64,000 bases of DNA from Curvibacter lanceolatus ATCC 14669 (GCF_000381265.1 NZ_KB906268.1:1-64000), one strand, 5' to 3'. Positions 37,394-47,184 are shown, counted from the first letter of the stretch. Notes: generated from the letters alone by a model not told the origin. Translations and numbers: made by a program.

Positions 37394-38214
37394 CAGCGGG
37401 ACTCCTTCGATTCAATGACTTCTTCTTTGCCCTCAGCGCGATTGGCTGGCATCACTGCACTGCCTGGATCTGCAGGCACAGCCTCCCAGGCCTGCCCTTG
37501 CTTGGCAGCGTCACGCATGACGGAGAGGTCCGCTGGCTGGGTATCGGTGTCTGTGGCCGCCTTGGACTTGCGCTGGTTGATCGGGATGGCGTAGTCAGGG
37601 ATGGGCTTGCCTGTGTGCTGGCTGTTGTTCACATGCCAGCCCACGGAGTGAGGGACGCTGCCCTCGTAAGACAAGAAGTGAGTCACCCACGGGCGACCTT
37701 CTCGGATATCTGCCCCAATTTCATAGACAACCTGCTTTTGGTATTTCTGGTTTCCAGAATTCGAGGTGATCAATGAGCCCGTGACGAAGACGCGGCCCGT
37801 TTCAGGCTCGTATTGAATCGACCCAGGCAAAAAGCTGATGGTCGAATTGGAAGCCTTGAAACCCGGATCTTCAATAAGCGTCAAGAGCTGGCGCCGAAAT
37901 TCATTGAAGATGGCGGGATCCATGAATGCAGAAACAGACTCCAAGATCACGCTAGATGATTTGGGCTGAATATTTCCGACCAGTGTTGCGATGTACAGGC
38001 CAAAGCTCTTGAGGTATTCCTTGTCTGCACTGCGCCAGCTGATCTCGGCCTTCTTGTCCATGGATGGGGGTACCAGAATCACTCTGTCACGCTGCCCATT
38101 CAATGCGACGACTGAATAGATAAGCCCAAAGGACATGATCACATTCGAGATGACCAATGCCTTCGTCATGGCCTGAAGTTGGCCCATATTGCGCATTGCC
38201 GTGATCATCTTCAT
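37393..38214 (-). CDS. traE: TraE (VirB8-like) conjugation protein
   Basis: This 273-aa protein has one N-terminal membrane segment (KALVISNVIMSFGLIYSVVAL) and a periplasmic VirB8/TraE domain (YIATLVGNIQPKSSSVILESVSAFMDP...GRVFVTGSLITSNSG). The C-terminal tail is longer than in F TraE (188 aa). It overlaps traL by an ATGA and traK by one base. Confidence 0.93.
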   Translation of the reverse strand: MKMITAMRNMGQLQAMTKALVISNVIMSFGLIYSVVALNGQRDRVILVPPSMDKKAEISWRSADKEYLKSFGLYIATLVGNIQPKSSSVILESVSAFMDPAIFNEFRRQLLTLIEDPGFKASNSTISFLPGSIQYEPETGRVFVTGSLITSNSGNQKYQKQVVYEIGADIREGRPWVTHFLSYEGSVPHSVGWHVNNSQHTGKPIPDYAIPINQRKSKAATDTDTQPADLSVMRDAAKQGQAWEAVPADPGSAVMPANRAEGKEEVIESKESR

Positions 38215-38489
38215 TTGACTGCCTCCCGGATAGAACCGTTATCAAATCTCTTGTTCATTGACATCGAACCTACCCACCAGACCATGTGAAACAAAACCCC
38301 GGGCATGCGATTGTTTTTAAAGCGACCGAAGAGTTTCACGAACACAAATGTGAGAACCATTCCGAGCAGGAGTTGATCCCACATAAACATCACAATGAAG
38401 ATGACAAGCGCAGGAAAGAACTCATCCACCTCCCAAAAGAAGATCTGGAGTTGATCATCCACGTAATTTGGAATCGGCTTTTCTGTCAT
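38211..38489 (-). CDS. traL: TraL (VirB3-like) membrane protein
   Basis: This 92-aa protein has the conserved TraL start (IPNYVDDQLQIFFWEVDEF) and two hydrophobic helices (FPALVIFIVMFMW, LLLGMVLTFVFVKLF). The length is that of F TraL (91 aa). The ATG follows directly on the stop codon of the upstream lipoprotein gene. Confidence 0.94.
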   Translation of the reverse strand: MTEKPIPNYVDDQLQIFFWEVDEFFPALVIFIVMFMWDQLLLGMVLTFVFVKLFGRFKNNRMPGVLFHMVWWVGSMSMNKRFDNGSIREAVK

Positions 38490-39095
38490 TTACTTACCCA
38501 CGCGAATCAGGACAATTTCATTCACACCTTGGCCGTACTTGGAACCGCCCATGACGACGTTTGACATATCCATACCACGATCCTTCAGCTTCTTGGACAG
38601 TCCTCTCCAGGCGCTCATCATTTCGTCAACACCGGATTCCGACATTTCTTCCTTGTTCAGGAACTCAACGTAGTACCGCGCCTTGGGCAAGGGCTTGAAT
38701 TTTTCGACCTTTAACAGTGAGTCGATACTCACTTCAGCGCCATCAACCGCGAATTCGTAGATATCCACGACGCCATTGCTCTTTCGGGATTCAGCTCCAT
38801 CAATGGAGATAGGATCAGCGGTCCCACGCTGCTGACCGCGCTGCAGACGACTATTCGAAATATCGATTCCCGAAGTCCAGATGACACGCTCATCAGGACT
38901 CAAAAATTGATTTTTCGTCTCGGTAGCAAGCACAACCTCACGCCGATCGGTACTTCCGATAGTGGAATGAGTTTCAATGACATCACGCTGAACCCACGTC
39001 TTTTTGATTACCGGAGATGGAACATCAATATATTGAGGAGCGCACCCCGCAATGAGGCAGCACACGACAACAGATGACAAGGCGTTCCATTTCAC
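38490..39095 (-). CDS. Lipoprotein at the head of the traL-E-K-B genes
   Basis: The GTG at 39093-39095 gives 201 aa with a classical lipobox (SVVVCCLIAGCAPQ) directly after a short basic N terminus, so this start is preferred over the longer frame to 39200. The rest is soluble, with a C-terminal OmpA-like-looking stretch (MMSAWRGLSKKLKDRGMDMSNVVMGGSKYGQGVNEIVLI). This hints at a peptidoglycan-linked role but is not certain. It lies immediately before traL and follows a 38-bp element. Confidence 0.75.
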   Translation of the reverse strand: MKWNALSSVVVCCLIAGCAPQYIDVPSPVIKKTWVQRDVIETHSTIGSTDRREVVLATETKNQFLSPDERVIWTSGIDISNSRLQRGQQRGTADPISIDGAESRKSNGVVDIYEFAVDGAEVSIDSLLKVEKFKPLPKARYYVEFLNKEEMSESGVDEMMSAWRGLSKKLKDRGMDMSNVVMGGSKYGQGVNEIVLIRVGK

Positions 39096-39165
39096 AGGAG
39101 GATCTCCATACACAAGTCCTTGAATTGATGTATGAAATGGTAACGAGCGAGCCACAAAAAAATCA

Positions 39166-39203
39166 GGCGAAAAACCTCGTATTTCGAAGTCTTTCGCCAA
39201 AAG
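39166..39203 (-). promoter_or_regulatory. 38-bp dispersed element, copy D
   Basis: This is the weakest member of the family (19 of 38 identical to copy B). It keeps the same spacing of GAAAAAC at the left and CTTTCG at the right, giving the inverted repeat GGCGAAA / TTTCGCC. It lies 71 bp upstream of the lipoprotein-traL unit. Confidence 0.45.
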
Positions 39204-39241
39204 TTATCCCGACATGCCCCGCTCGCAGGGGCATCGGTCTC

Positions 39242-42200
39242 TTACTGAATTGGAACCAACTCCTCTGTTTTGGCACCCAGGTCCGTCTCAATCGCAAGCC
39301 GCAGATTTGAAATCCGATTACCTGTTATCCACGCCTTGCTGACGAGGAATGTCTTTGCCGTGACCTTCTGGTCGGTTCCGTCAAGCGTGTAGCTCCAGGT
39401 CAGGGACTTGATGTACCCAGCAGCAACCGTGCACGACGGCGACAACAGCAGGCCGCTCGTGGTGGAAGATGTCTTCATTTCGCACTGGGGCATAGGGGCA
39501 TCCTGAACAGTCACATTGAGCAGTTTTTCACCGTAATTCCCCGCCTTGGTGATTGTGCGCAACAAGACATCGTAATTCCCAGGGTCTGCAAATGACACGT
39601 AGTTACCGGACCCTGTGAATTCACCCACCTTGGTCCCGTTGATTAGCACATCATTTCTCAAGAACGAGTCACCGCGAGGCAGTTGCGAGATTTTCAGACT
39701 GACATAGTAGGTGCCTGGGGCGTAATAGCTGGTCCCATACTTCGAGATCATCGTCGCGTCGGTCACCACCGTTGCGGGGGGCAGAATCGTGAACTCGTCT
39801 GAATTCACGTTCACCACGTTTCCGCGCTGATCGGACACCTGCAGCGCCAGCTGATAGCTGCCTTGGGCGGAAACCAGGAAGGTACCGGCCACATCATTGC
39901 CACTTCCGCGCTGGACACCCGATGGGAGGGACCAGGTGTAGGTGAGTGGCTCACCATTGAGGGTCTTGATATCAAACCCGGGCGTCTCCACCAGGTACTT
40001 GATCGTGGCAGGCACATCCGTCTGTTGGGCAGACAGAGAGATCTTCCAGTTGCTTGGCCAGGTGTAGGTCCAGGTCTTGAAAGGCAGCGTCGCCACCGTC
40101 GTTTCGTCCGGGTACCCTTCCACGTAGGTGTAGAAGCTCAACAGCTTGTCTTCAGGCCGGGGCGTGTAAATCAAGTCCGTGCCATCTACCCGAGTGCCAT
40201 CAGGAAGGCTCCAGTACCCAAGCACCTTGTACGCCTTGCCTGCCGTCGTCGGCACAACATCGTTGATCTGCGCCGTGAACGTGTAGGCCTTGCCTGATTC
40301 CAGGTAGGTCGGCCCCTTCAGGGATGCACGGGCAGCAAGAGGATTGACCGCCTTCACGCCGAGGGTCTTCGTCACATTGGCGGCCGGATTTTCTGGCGCC
40401 GTTGCAGATCTCCCGCTCACCTCAATGGCGTAGTTCTTGATCTCTGTCGGTGTGAAAGTGAATGTAGCGGTATCAGCTCCGCTCACATCCTGGTAGCCAC
40501 CAGAGGTGATCAGTCGCCACGTGTAGACCGCATTGAAACCCGGATCCGCCTCGACACTCAGCGACACGGGGTGACCAACCTGAACGACACCGGGTGCATT
40601 CACCCGGAATGATGGAACGTCAAACGCCGTCAGCATCAATGGATCGGTCGTGAAGACGGCGCCCGAATACTTATTGGTCAGCACGGCCCGGTAGGTCACA
40701 CTGCCAGCCTGATCAATTTTGGCTGTGTAGTTGATGCCTGTTTGTTCTGCAGCGTCATCGTGCATCACTCGCGCCCACGTGCCGTCGTCCTTCAGGTACT
40801 CCCAGTTCACGGCCTTGACACTCGAAATCAACTTCGAGTTTTTCAGGTTCACGTTGATCGTTTGAACGAAGGGGGCCTTGCCGCTGGCAGCTCTGCTGCT
40901 CAACGAGGCCTCGATCATCGTGCCAGCTGCGGTGACCAATGCCCGCGATTTGGAAGCAACCGAGCTATTGGAAATCAGCCCAGATGAATCAACCATTCGT
41001 GCTTCAGCGACGATGTAGCGAGTGCCGGCAGTGAGCGTACCCATGTTGGCCGTGAATGTGCCGTCGTCTGCCACAGGCACATAGTCAGACAAGACGTTGC
41101 CAGTCTTGTCTTCGATGATGCGTACCTGCCATTTGCCCATGGAGGCCGGGTCAAACACAATGGACTGGCCTTTCGACACGCCGACAACGCCGTGGATCAG
41201 CGTCTCCGCCTTGTCGTGTGAAGAAAATGACTTTTCTAAATCGACCAACGGACCAGACGGGACGCCAACAAACTCCATGGTCTGTTCGGTCTTGAACTCT
41301 GGGGCACGCTGGTACCACGCTTCAACCTTGACGGCGTACGACTTCCAAGGCACATCCGCCTGCATGATCAGGGGAACGTTGTTTTCTGCCGTCGAACCGA
41401 AGGTGTCTTTGGTGTTGTCGCCAGGGTAGGTCACGCGAGTCATGATCTCCCTGTAGCCGCCCTTAACGTTCATGACCCCCAAGGACCTGGCCTGGGTCAG
41501 ATCCACCGTTGCGAACATCTTGCCGGGGTATTGGCTTTGGTTCTTCTGATAGAACGTGTCGAGGAGTTTGTCGTTCTTGAAGGTCAGTGCGATGGGAGTT
41601 GGCTCTGTTCCTGCGAGAGTGAGTGACGAGTCCCCTTTGCGCGACGGATAAAACGAAGTCTGCCGTGTCGCTGGGTCGGTGTAGACCACCCCGGGGGTGT
41701 ATGACAGTACGTTATCGCCGACGACAGGAATGGAGCCGCGCAGAGCGTTTGTGGCGTACGGGTTGTACTTCATGCCATCTGGCAGTGTCCCGTAACGGAT
41801 CGCGCAATTGATGCCCGCAGTTTGCGAGAGCATGAAGCCCTCTCGGATCATGGTCAAGACTCCGCACAGGTCCTTTGCGGTCGTGTCGAGTTTGGCGTTG
41901 ATGTCCAGGTCCTCGACCTTGATCGCAGCGGTACTTTTCGATGGCGCCACCTGTATTTTCGCGCCCGGATCCCAGCGCTGCGCATTGAGCGTCAGGTTCG
42001 GCGCATCAGGCAAATTCACCCAGAGCTTCACAGGCTGGGCTAGGTCATCCGTGCCCGTATCGTTGATCAACGCAGGATAGACGCCCGCCAGGTTTGCCTG
42101 CCGGGTGAGCGTGATGGAGGCACCAGTCGTGATGTCGGAACCGTTGAGCTTCATTCCCGCTACGTCTGCGGAGTCAACGACCACAGGCAATGAGGCCAGA

Positions 42201-42997
42201 TCCAGCGAACGGTTTGTCAGTGGATTGGTCGGCGCCAGCTTGACCGTCATCCCGGGAAACCCATCGACCATCGGCAGCGATACCGGCAATGCCAGTTCAG
42301 GCCGCTTGTAGTTGAAGGCGACTGACTTCACCACATCACCACCGACGCCTGGCAGTGAGGCTTGAATCGTGTAGCCTCCGTTGCGCAGCGCAGGGTAGCC
42401 CGTGGCAGTGATGTTGCCCCCGCTGGCGCGGGTCATCTTCAGAGCCACAGAGGAGCCATCGCCCTTGACAAGGGTGAACGGGCTGCTCGCATCCGACAGC
42501 ATGAAGCTGCCTCGACTGTCAGCAGTGGTCATCGGCAGGGATGTCATACCCCCCACCTTCATGCTCACCTTCGCTTCTTGAATCGAATACTGCCCAGGAG
42601 GCAAGGATGCGGCAAAGACCTGAGCGATGAAGCCCGCATTGAGTACAGGGTATTGGTCGGCAGTGAAGTTGGCCCCAAGCTTGTCGGCCAATACATCAGG
42701 CCTGGCCTCAATACGCTGGATCGCAAGCTTGTACGACACCAGGGTGTCTTCGTTGCGCACCGTCACATAGCCACTCGCAGGGTCAACCGGTCGATCGTTT
42801 GTCGCCAAGTCAAAAGCGAAACCTCGGATCGTCAAGACGCCCTTAGGCGTGATGGTTGGTGCACCGCCCCCACCGCAAACGGAGATTCCATTCACATCGC
42901 AGACCCCGGAAACGAGCGTAGCGTATGACATTGGGGCCAATCCCGTCATGAGTGCGACCGCCGCAGCGATTTTGCTCAAATTGTGTTTTGAACGCAT
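39242..42997 (-). CDS. Giant exported protein with Ig/PKD-like domains
   Basis: This 1251-aa protein has a signal peptide (KIAAAVALMTGLAPMSYA), a GGAGAGG ribosome site and two early cysteines (GVCDVNGISVCGGGG). The body is beta-rich. PKD/Ig-like units are recognisable in the C-terminal third (YTWRLITSGGYQDVSGADTATFTFTP and YTWSLPSGVQRGSGNDVAGTF), with a further repeat-like domain near the end. No C-terminal anchor was recognised. It lies between the transglycosylase and the lipoprotein-traL genes, inside the tra operon. Large Ig-like exported proteins needed for mating are known from IncHI1 plasmids, and a similar surface role is inferred here. Confidence 0.75.
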   Translation of the reverse strand: MRSKHNLSKIAAAVALMTGLAPMSYATLVSGVCDVNGISVCGGGGAPTITPKGVLTIRGFAFDLATNDRPVDPASGYVTVRNEDTLVSYKLAIQRIEARPDVLADKLGANFTADQYPVLNAGFIAQVFAASLPPGQYSIQEAKVSMKVGGMTSLPMTTADSRGSFMLSDASSPFTLVKGDGSSVALKMTRASGGNITATGYPALRNGGYTIQASLPGVGGDVVKSVAFNYKRPELALPVSLPMVDGFPGMTVKLAPTNPLTNRSLDLASLPVVVDSADVAGMKLNGSDITTGASITLTRQANLAGVYPALINDTGTDDLAQPVKLWVNLPDAPNLTLNAQRWDPGAKIQVAPSKSTAAIKVEDLDINAKLDTTAKDLCGVLTMIREGFMLSQTAGINCAIRYGTLPDGMKYNPYATNALRGSIPVVGDNVLSYTPGVVYTDPATRQTSFYPSRKGDSSLTLAGTEPTPIALTFKNDKLLDTFYQKNQSQYPGKMFATVDLTQARSLGVMNVKGGYREIMTRVTYPGDNTKDTFGSTAENNVPLIMQADVPWKSYAVKVEAWYQRAPEFKTEQTMEFVGVPSGPLVDLEKSFSSHDKAETLIHGVVGVSKGQSIVFDPASMGKWQVRIIEDKTGNVLSDYVPVADDGTFTANMGTLTAGTRYIVAEARMVDSSGLISNSSVASKSRALVTAAGTMIEASLSSRAASGKAPFVQTINVNLKNSKLISSVKAVNWEYLKDDGTWARVMHDDAAEQTGINYTAKIDQAGSVTYRAVLTNKYSGAVFTTDPLMLTAFDVPSFRVNAPGVVQVGHPVSLSVEADPGFNAVYTWRLITSGGYQDVSGADTATFTFTPTEIKNYAIEVSGRSATAPENPAANVTKTLGVKAVNPLAARASLKGPTYLESGKAYTFTAQINDVVPTTAGKAYKVLGYWSLPDGTRVDGTDLIYTPRPEDKLLSFYTYVEGYPDETTVATLPFKTWTYTWPSNWKISLSAQQTDVPATIKYLVETPGFDIKTLNGEPLTYTWSLPSGVQRGSGNDVAGTFLVSAQGSYQLALQVSDQRGNVVNVNSDEFTILPPATVVTDATMISKYGTSYYAPGTYYVSLKISQLPRGDSFLRNDVLINGTKVGEFTGSGNYVSFADPGNYDVLLRTITKAGNYGEKLLNVTVQDAPMPQCEMKTSSTTSGLLLSPSCTVAAGYIKSLTWSYTLDGTDQKVTAKTFLVSKAWITGNRISNLRLAIETDLGAKTEELVPIQ

Positions 42998-43017
42998 TAC
43001 CTCTCCAGGGTGAAATT

Positions 43018-43437
43018 TCAGTTTTGAATCTTGCCGAGCACACTTGCGACCTTGCGTGCGTAGAGCAGTCGCTTTGACTCAGAGCGTGCGTTGTAGGCTC
43101 CTACTGCGTTCCAAGTCATGCCCATGCGGTACACGTTTTCCGCAAGCAACCACGCCCCGACATGCGTATTGATGCAAGGGTCTAAAAGCTTGCTTTCATC
43201 AATCCCGTACTTGGCCAATCGCGGTAGCCACGAACTGTTGATCTGCATGTGACCAATGTCGTAACTCCCATCCTTGTTTGGTTTGCTGATGGCCCGTGGA
43301 TTGCCATCGGACTCAACCTGGGAGATGGCCTTCAACACATCAACGGGCAGGCTGTATCGCTGCGCCGCGTCTTCAAAACAGGACGCGTACGCACTTGTGC
43401 CGATGATGAAAATCAGGGATGCGAGAACCTTCCACAT
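43018..43437 (-). CDS. Lytic transglycosylase (VirB1 type)
   Basis: The start at the ATG 43435-43437 gives 139 aa. An ATG two codons earlier is possible, but AGGA then lies too close. A signal peptide (LASLIFIIGTSAYAS) is followed by the SLT domain with catalytic glutamate in AISQVESDGNP and the supporting motifs GHMQINSSW and NAVGAYNA. Such enzymes open the peptidoglycan for the transfer apparatus (F orf169, VirB1). It lies in the tra operon beside the EAL gene. Confidence 0.92.
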   Translation of the reverse strand: MWKVLASLIFIIGTSAYASCFEDAAQRYSLPVDVLKAISQVESDGNPRAISKPNKDGSYDIGHMQINSSWLPRLAKYGIDESKLLDPCINTHVGAWLLAENVYRMGMTWNAVGAYNARSESKRLLYARKVASVLGKIQN

Positions 43438-43576
43438 GGTCATCGATCCTACGGATGCAAGCGCTTCAGAATGGTCCGAAAGACACGCGTAAAGAGAAGA
43501 GTTCAAGGATTTCCTTGAATCTCGGTCTCTACCTCAGTGCAGGCGCTATCCGGAAGCGCTTCCTGGTCCAGGTCGG

Positions 43577-44275
43577 CTACGCGACCATGGCATGCGGCAT
43601 GAATGCCATCGAATCGCGAGCCATGACGCCCGGAGGAGTAAAGGCAGCTGGCAAGTCGTGCTCGACCAGCAGGTCGCACCAATAGCCTTGCAGCTCTGTC
43701 GCCCCAAACGCTTGGGCCATAGATGCGGCTTCGCGTGTTTCGATCTGCTCCACGACCAGCGCTGTTCTTGGGTGGATGCCATGGGATGCCAGCAAACGCA
43801 AGGCCTCTGGCTCATTCACCTTGACTATCTCAGGCGTCAGATCTTTCAGCATTCGGCATTCAATCTCTGTTCCTGTCCAGTCGTCCAGGGCGATTCGGGC
43901 CCCCACACGTTTCAGGACCATCATCGAGATCGAGAAGCGCTCCATGACAAACTTGCCATCCAGGTTCTCGTTGCGCTCCACCAGCTCCACCACCACCCCC
44001 GGCTGGATGTTGGCCAGCATTGCCTCCATCCATTCGGCAGATTGGAGTGAGGGGATTTCAGCGTTGCAATGGATCCGCATCTCTCCCTTGTAGTGCTTGG
44101 CCAGTAGGGATGCCATCTCCATGGCGTGAATGTCGGCCGCAAGCATGACGTTTGGATCACTGAAATCAAGCCGATGTCGCGCCAGCAATTCAAGGCCCCT
44201 CACCTGCTTCGTAGATGCACAGAGAATTGGCTGTGCACGGAAGTTGCGCATAGCGATGTCGATTGGGGATTTCAT
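43577..44275 (-). CDS. EAL-domain protein, candidate c-di-GMP phosphodiesterase
   Basis: This 232-aa cytoplasmic protein is a stand-alone EAL domain. The catalytic set is visible in order: GLELLAR (ExLxR), HCNAEI (Asn), VVELVERN (Glu), IALDDWTG (DD), IVKVN (Lys), VVEQIE (Glu) and LQGYW (Gln). All metal and substrate positions look present, so it may be active against c-di-GMP. It has no sensor domain. It is preceded by a GGAG site and lies in the tra operon between the DUF4400-like gene and the transglycosylase, which links transfer with second-messenger control. Confidence 0.82.
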   Translation of the reverse strand: MKSPIDIAMRNFRAQPILCASTKQVRGLELLARHRLDFSDPNVMLAADIHAMEMASLLAKHYKGEMRIHCNAEIPSLQSAEWMEAMLANIQPGVVVELVERNENLDGKFVMERFSISMMVLKRVGARIALDDWTGTEIECRMLKDLTPEIVKVNEPEALRLLASHGIHPRTALVVEQIETREAASMAQAFGATELQGYWCDLLVEHDLPAAFTPPGVMARDSMAFMPHAMVA

Positions 44276-44288
44276 TGCTGTAACTCCA

Positions 44289-44903
44289 TCAGATGCGCTT
44301 TTGAAGATTCGCCATCCAGACCCACCACGAAAAGGAAAGCACCGCGATCGCTACAGGGGCCACGATGGTCGATACGAAAATCGGAGCAAACAGCCACACC
44401 ACCAGACATATCGCCACGAGCTTGGCCAGGTCTACCCCGGCCTTGTGCAAGCGCGGGCTTTGAGAGGTAAAGGAGGCCTTGGCAATCTCACGTTGGTAGT
44501 AGCCGTCAATGAACGCAGCCAGCAGGCATGGCAACGCGAAGACGAGCCACATCCCGATCATTCCTACGCGGTAGAGAAAGATGTGCGTCCATATCGCGGC
44601 GGCATGGACCCGTTCAACGACCCAGGTGTCAATCTTCTTGTTGCCGCTTTGTGCGGCCTGTTCCATCGCGTCTCCAGCCTCATGATTGACGACCGTCAGT
44701 GCATCAAGAATGCGCTCCATGATCCACTGATCAGTGTCCTCTCCAAGCCATGCAACGATTTGCCTTTGCTCCTTTGAGCGCAGTTCATCAAAGGTCTTGA
44801 CGGGAACGAAGGCCATCACCGCCAGAGATCCAAAGAGGACGATGACGAGCAATAGCGAAGCGAACGAATGCTTATTGCCGTCTGATGAAGATTTGCTTGC
44901 CAT
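44289..44903 (-). CDS. DUF4400-like membrane protein next to traD
   Basis: This 204-aa protein has membrane segments at the N terminus (ASLLLVIVLFGSLAVMAFVP), middle (GMIGMWLVFALPCLLAAFIDGYYQREI) and C terminus (AICLVVWLFAPIFVSTIVAPVAIAVLSF). The LPCLLAAFIDGYYQRE motif and the place directly after traD match the DUF4400 family of SXT, IncA/C and related MPF-F elements. Its job is not established, and a helper of the coupling protein is an inference. Confidence 0.8.
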   Translation of the reverse strand: MASKSSSDGNKHSFASLLLVIVLFGSLAVMAFVPVKTFDELRSKEQRQIVAWLGEDTDQWIMERILDALTVVNHEAGDAMEQAAQSGNKKIDTWVVERVHAAAIWTHIFLYRVGMIGMWLVFALPCLLAAFIDGYYQREIAKASFTSQSPRLHKAGVDLAKLVAICLVVWLFAPIFVSTIVAPVAIAVLSFSWWVWMANLQKRI

Positions 44904-44909
44904 GCTTGC

Positions 44910-46726
44910 TCACTGCAGGATTGGAATGCGCGCCTTGAAGGTTCGCCCCCAGACATGCGCGCGTAGTAATGCAGTGGGGGCAGCTCGCTGAGAACCCCTG
45001 GAGGAATCAGGTCAGCCTCTTCCGCCGTTGACTGCTCCTGGTAGGCCGCTCCGTACTCTTCACTGATGGTGGTGGTCAGACTGTGGCCGTATCGAACGGA
45101 CATCGACTGCGCCTTGATCTTCGGGATCCCCTCGGCCAGGTACTGTTGGGTCTCAGCATCGAGAACCCGCAAAATGAACTTGTTGTTCGTGTTGGCAAGC
45201 ACCTGGCGTGCCTTGTTTTCGTCGCCTAAACGAGCGGCGAAGTCAGCGAACGTCTGGGTCGCCACATACAACTTGAAGCCAGCTCCACGGCCTTTGTTGA
45301 GCAACTGGATCGTCGGCCCGTTGATGACCTCTGCAGCCTCGTCAACGAAGACGTTGATCACCTTCTTCTCGTCAAGGCCGTAGTTGTACCGGTCGCCAGC
45401 GACCGCGGTCATGTCCGCAAGCATCACTGAGCCAATGGCACTACCCACTGTCGCGTCTGCCAGTGAGTCCAGGCCCATGTAGCAAACCATGTCGTTGCGC
45501 ACAATTCGAGCGGTATCCATCACCACCTTCCCTTCGGAAGCCTCGAAGTCTGGTGACAGGAGCTGGTCCAACGGCTCTGTCGTGAGCATCGACAAGATCG
45601 GAATGAGTGAGGCCACCATCTTCGAGAAGTGGTCACGGTTGTGCTCGAACGTTGAAATCAGGCCTGAAAGGTCTACGTTGGGGGTTTCGTGGATCACGAC
45701 CTGCTTGTAGAACTGGATGTAGCCCTTGACCACAGCCTGTGGGTCTTTGTTGCCTTGGGCCTTGATGTGTGGAGCTACCTTGGACTCCCAGTTGTCCACG
45801 TGGTTGCGGAAGTGAACACGCAAGGCCTTCACAAGCAGATCATCAGGACCACCCTCGATGTACCTCCTCAGTGCAACCAGGTTGGGACGCTCGCCTGTGG
45901 CGAGCAAGCCGCCGCAGATGTCTTGCAGAACCTTCCAGCCGAAGGCCACGAATGCATCGGTCCCCGTCTCAGACGGGATCAAGGCAGAGACACGGGATGC
46001 GAGTTCGGTCTTGCGGTTGAAGTTGCGCAGGGGGTCAATGCAGGCCGACTTCGTTGGGTGGGCTGGATTGAAGTAGACGAATCGCTCTGGTTGGCCCATG
46101 GCTTCGCATACCCTACGGGCGTTGTTGGCCAGGCCATGATCCCCTTTGGGATCGATGATGAACACGGCTTCTCCCCGCAGGATGCATTGAGCGATCAACA
46201 AGTCAAAGAGTCGTGTTTTGCCCACGCCGGTAGACCCAACGATCAGGGTGTGACCTTCGAGCAGTTCCAACGCGGCGCCTATGTGTTCCTCTTTGGCCAA
46301 GCCATGAAGCCAAAAGCTCCCATTGGCATGCAGCCCATCCTTTCCGAGGACTTTCGCCACGCCGGCCCCCATCAGGTTGTGCATCTTGTTGGCTTCGATG
46401 TCGGTCCAATGAAAGCCCTTGCCAAGCCACATCTCTCCCTTCTTCTTGAAGGTCTCTGTGATCTTCTGCATCTCGGGGATGGTCGTGAACTCCTTTTCAG
46501 CCAAGCCTGTACGCCACTTGTCTGACGCCCTTTCCCAGGCTGTGTAGGTCCGCCACATACCGACCAGGCCGCAGGCCGAGGCCGTGATCATGCCGAAGCT
46601 CGTCGGCGGGGGCAGCCACGTTGCCGTGGCCACGCATCCCACAGTACCCATGAGCCAAGAGGCCGCTTGGCGCCCTTCATAGATGGGCCGCCAAGGGTTG
46701 TCGAAGTCGAACAGATCCTTGGCCAT
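44910..46726 (-). CDS. traD: TraD coupling protein, 3' end shifted at a G run
   Basis: This VirD4-type ATPase couples relaxosome DNA to the secretion channel. It has two N-terminal membrane segments, Walker A GSTGVGKT (about residue 165) and Walker B VINVFVDEAAEVI (about 460). Near the end the open frame goes out of register at a run of five G (plus-strand C run 44946-44950) and would run on to 44816 inside the next gene. With one more G the protein ends GRTFKARIPILQ at a TGA (44910-44912), seven bases before the DUF4400-like ATG, which is the natural arrangement. The given end assumes that correction. Confidence 0.88.
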
Positions 46727-46728
46727 AC

Positions 46729-47121
46729 CTATTTGCTGATCTGGGTTGATGCGGCGGCCAAATTGGAATTACTAGCTGGCGCGATGGAGAACAAATGCGC
46801 AGCCTTGCTCATGATGGACTCAACAGTCACTTCGCAAGCTGGCTCGTTCTCAGATGCTGGCACCATGCTGTTGGCCAGCAAGCGCTTGATCTTTTCGTAG
46901 CGAGGGTGAGGCTTGGAGATCAGCACCCTCGTCAGACCCGATCCATCGTGCCGTTGCGTGCTTGTCCTCCAACTGCCGATGTACTTGACCGGGTATCTGG
47001 TGCCAAGGATTCGAATCGCGCCACTTGCCAGTTGGAGCAGCACAACGTAGCCCCCTTCGTCTGAATTGGCGTCCCTGACAACCAATTCCATTTCCTCCGG
47101 CCTTCCGTCGTACAGCCACAC
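46729..47121 (-). CDS. Hypothetical protein upstream of traD
   Basis: The 130-aa product starts with GTG after a strong ribosome site (GAGGAGAG), and its stop lies two bases before traD, so it is co-transcribed. The sequence is soluble, with a compact basic central part (GYVVLLQLASGAIRILGTRYPVKYIGSW) and a low-complexity C terminus. No family is recognised with confidence. A DNA-processing or relaxosome role is possible from its place. It has a 38-bp element upstream. Confidence 0.65.
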   Translation of the reverse strand: MWLYDGRPEEMELVVRDANSDEGGYVVLLQLASGAIRILGTRYPVKYIGSWRTSTQRHDGSGLTRVLISKPHPRYEKIKRLLANSMVPASENEPACEVTVESIMSKAAHLFSIAPASNSNLAAASTQISK

Positions 47122-47184
47122 TTTTTGCTCTCCTCACAACACGTTTGATGCAGTGAGAATAGCAACTGACTTTCAGCAAATTTG

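Noticed and set aside
43502..43519. Palindrome TTCAAGGA-TT-TCCTTGAA as a parS or terminator site
   Set aside because: It differs from the parS-like consensus and has no T-run. It is a single copy between the EAL and transglycosylase genes, so it may be only a short mRNA hairpin.
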